Assembly: GCA_037039925.1 (NCBI GenBank)
Contig: JAXRKP010000171.1
Span: 300,585-364,584, forward strand
Length of the DNA stretch: 64,000 bases
Source: Doris montereyensis
Lineage: Eukaryota > Mollusca > Gastropoda > Nudibranchia > Dorididae
Reading direction: 5' to 3'
This document shows positions 60,430-64,000 of the stretch, piece by piece (position 1 is the stretch's first letter; each line of letters opens with the position of its first letter). Under the pieces are notes generated by a model, which did no database searches, was not told the DNA's origin, and was given only the letters and a program-made list of their open reading frames with translations. The translations under genes and the position numbers were made by a program.

Positions 60430-61597
60430 CTGTTAATAATGGGTGAAATGTTAAAACCGTTCATAGCAAGCATTGTGCATTGGTGAAATTTTATCATTCT
60501 TGTCACTTTCCTTCCGTAATCCTTCAACTGGGACTACAATATGTGTCGTCAACCAATTCATACCATCACTGCCGGGGCTTGCCATGATAAAAAGAAAACT
60601 CAAGTTTCACCTAATATAATTTGATAATACTTTTTTTATGTAGAACCTTCATGAAAAATATGGTTACTCTTTTTTCGTCTGGCAACATAGTATTTTGCAG
60701 TACAAAGAATGACCAACTCAGAAATAAAAATACATTAGATAATGCATTGCCCACCCTGATATTTTGATAACAAGTACTGCCCAAATGAATGCCACCATAA
60801 TGCTCATTTCTCCTGCAGTCTCAATGAAATAGATTTTAAAACATGTTATAAACTGTCCCTCTAAATGCCCGTTTCATAACCAAGTTTCCCCTAAATGTCA
60901 ATCCTGAATGGCAGCTGCAGGTAAAATCTCCAAATTATCATAAAGTATCATCCGTCATTGATTATAAAGTTCTGGGGTTTTTTTCCCATTATACATGTAA
61001 TCCCATCACTAATATGGCTAATTTATGCCCGTCAACAACTCCGCCCATTGCTCTTTCCTTGATGACTGTATTGGATTACCTAGCGTTTTCAATTGACTGG
61101 GCATACATCATGTTCGAGCAAGGGGCGTTTTCAAGAAGGTACATCATGCGAAGAAGGTGCACAGTTTTTTATTGCTCTTCGTGCTCAGCCATGGTTGTTA
61201 ACCCACCTGAGTGCTCACCACCTAAGGGTTAAAATATTTTAAATGGTTTCCAGGTGTTCCTATTTCATGTGTTCAATTTTAGGTAAAACTGAGGACTCTT
61301 CTAAAACAAACAATCTCAACACCTTCAATTTTTTGCCCCAACCGACTTTCAAATCAATGCCCGTGTCGCCTTAATACCCATCTTTTTACTTCCAGAATCT
61401 CGGGCATTTAGGTGGTAACTAGAGCCTCAGGCATTCAGGTGGTAATTACTTTATACAATTTATTTACCGATAACTGAAAAACAAAAAAGGTAAAAAATTT
61501 GGTGTATACAAATGTATTCATCAAGCCGTAGTGATATTCGCACACATTTCAAATAAAGATGGAGATCACCCTCTGTGATAGAGGTCTGAAAACTTAC
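60430..61597 (-). other. Intron of the unrecognised gene
   Basis: About 1.17 kb from donor TTTGA|GTAAGT (intron starts at 61597) to acceptor TTAACAG. Most of it is the second copy of the MITE-like element. A small TTAACCC...GGGTTAA palindrome lies at about 61199-61233. Confidence 0.65.
60771..61452. mobile_element. MITE-like element, CAGTAGTGACC family, copy 2 (degraded)
   Basis: Shares with 54903-55710, in the same order, CCTCTAAATGCC(C/T)GTTTCA, CTCCAAATTAT, ATGTAAT(C)CCATCACTAATATGGCT and a TGGGCATACATCATGTTCGAG-type stretch. The ends (TACTGCCCAAATGAATGCCACC on the left, GGCATTCAGGTGGTAATTACT on the right) are decayed inverted repeats. It is located in the intron of the unrecognised gene. 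Confidence 0.65.
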
Positions 61598-61718
61598 TCA
61601 AAGGGGGACGTGGCAACAGTGCTTGTAACAAAAGAATCTTGATTTTTATTCGTCAACACTTTGTAGTCCTGTGGTGGTCCTTCTCTTTGCAGCAATGGTG
61701 GATTTGATGTGTTATTGT
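61598..61718 (-). CDS. Unrecognised protein, penultimate coding exon
   Basis: 121 bp: two bases, 39 open codons, two bases. The acceptor is CTCTATCTCTCAG|ACAATAAC (exon start 61718) and the donor TTTGA|GTAAGTTTTC. Encodes PPLLQREGPPQDYKVLTNKN and a following Ser/Thr/Val-rich stretch. Phase 2 at the donor fits the last exon exactly, and the other two frames contain stops, which is why I call it coding despite no recognised domain. Its 5' border is the apparent source of the neighbouring minisatellite. Upstream exons, including the start, were not found in the window. Confidence 0.62.
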
Positions 61719-62050
61719 CTGAGAGATAGAGAGATATTTGAATTAAGCAATTGTTTGATGATTTGATGTGTTATTGTCTGATGGAGAGATATGAATTAAG
61801 CAATTAATGTGTTGTTGTCTGATGGAGAGATATGGCATTTGATTTGATGTTATTGTCTTAGGGAGAGATATGAATTAAGCAATTGTGGCTTCAACATATT
61901 ATTGTCACAGAGAGAGAGAGAAGACAGATGAAAATAACTAATAGTGGGTTTGACATATTGTTGTTAGAGAGAGAGAAGAAAGATAAAAAATATCTAATAT
62001 TGGCTTTGACATATTATTGTCAGATAGATAGATAGATAGATATATATTGA
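61719..62050. repeat. Diverged proximal units of the 57-60 bp minisatellite
   Basis: About six degenerate units, each with a TTTGATGTGTTATTGTC or TTTGACATATTATTGTCAG core followed by a GAGAGATA tract. Similarity to the exon edge at 61718 is greatest next to the exon and fades with distance. Confidence 0.8.
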
Positions 62051-62054
62051 TAGA

Positions 62055-63480
<1,426 letters not shown>

Positions 63481-64000
63481 TTTACGGGTGGCCCAACCTT
63501 CATGTGTTCTACAAACATGTGTTCCTGGTGAAGGGTGACCACCCAGGGCCACCCAAAGATCTCTCTGTTGTGTCCCATTTTCTTTCTATTAAGCCTTCCG
63601 TTAGTGATCTATATTCCTCTTCACTAGTTATCGGCCTACTGCAGTTTCATTCCTTTATATTCCTTGCAAACCGCTTAAAACACAAATTGGCCATAACAGG
63701 ACTGTAACCTCTCCCCACCGATCCTATTACAACCAGTTTCTACTGTAGGTGCCCTAGAATTGAAATGTGCACTGTCTGCAATTCACACCAATGCTGTGTT
63801 GTGTTGAGCACAGGAAGCTGACGGGCACTGCCCTGATAACAGCTGCCAGAAATTTGGCACACGCCTATTGTGAAGTGTGTAAAAGCTTCTCCACAGTGAA
63901 TCGGGCAATGTGCTTACATAAAATGGATTGAACTAACCCAACATTTTACACGCTAGGCTAAATTGAGCACATCACTTTGTTTTGTGTCAAGTGGAGCTGT
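63481..64000. other. Single-copy end of window, no gene assigned
   Basis: A 67-codon plus frame at 63504-63707 shows no recognisable domain. Upstream exons of the minus-strand gene could lie here but no convincing acceptor/donor pair was found. Confidence 0.45.

Noticed and set aside
61199..61233. TTAACCC...GGGTTAA as a complete piggyBac MITE
   Set aside because: Only about 35 bp and lying within the second CAGTAGTGACC element copy; probably chance.

Overview
This is a eukaryotic (animal) nuclear DNA window. Genes are split by GT-AG introns, tRNA-derived SINEs and small inverted-repeat DNA transposons are common, and more than half of the sequence is tandem repeat. The gene homologies and the SINE type suggest an invertebrate, most likely a mollusc or related lophotrochozoan; that placement is inference. 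There is no prokaryotic or organellar signal, and almost all long open reading frames are by-products of tandem arrays.

Layout. 190-1065: imperfect TAG/TAC trinucleotide array. 2030-15535: 13.5 kb G-rich minisatellite (units mostly 36-37 bp) built from homogenised blocks. 15.5-21.1 kb: mostly single-copy DNA with two SINEs, a small inverted-repeat element and a 25-bp minisatellite. 21158-24625: 32-bp minisatellite. 24.9-27.3 kb: three minus-strand exons of a FAM78 family gene. 27336-27883: short head-to-head intergenic region. 27884-38762: plus-strand two-exon gene for a PLPP6-type phospholipid/polyisoprenoid phosphatase, whose 10.2 kb intron holds a CT tract, a 4.5 kb 25-bp minisatellite and a decayed pogo/Tigger-like transposon. 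40.1-45.0 kb: a piggyBac-like non-autonomous element, a foldback element and a 2.8 kb inverted-repeat element, two of them containing minisatellites. 45390-54282: 8.9 kb array of 56-bp units. 54.3-59.1 kb: cluster of SINEs and a MITE-like element. 60225-61718: last two exons of an unrecognised minus-strand gene. 61719-63480: a GA tract and a roughly 57-bp minisatellite that appears to have grown out of that gene's intron-exon border.

Genes. FAM78 and PLPP6 probably share a promoter. Each shows one apparent reading-frame break (FAM78 exon 2, PLPP6 C-terminus). The breaks lie next to homopolymers and could be uncorrected assembly indels or real lesions. The third gene is recognised only from coherent splice sites and phases.

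I see no defence, biosynthetic or other multi-gene system. The novelty is in the tandem arrays: how they arise, their link to transposons and exon edges, and their block-wise homogenisation.
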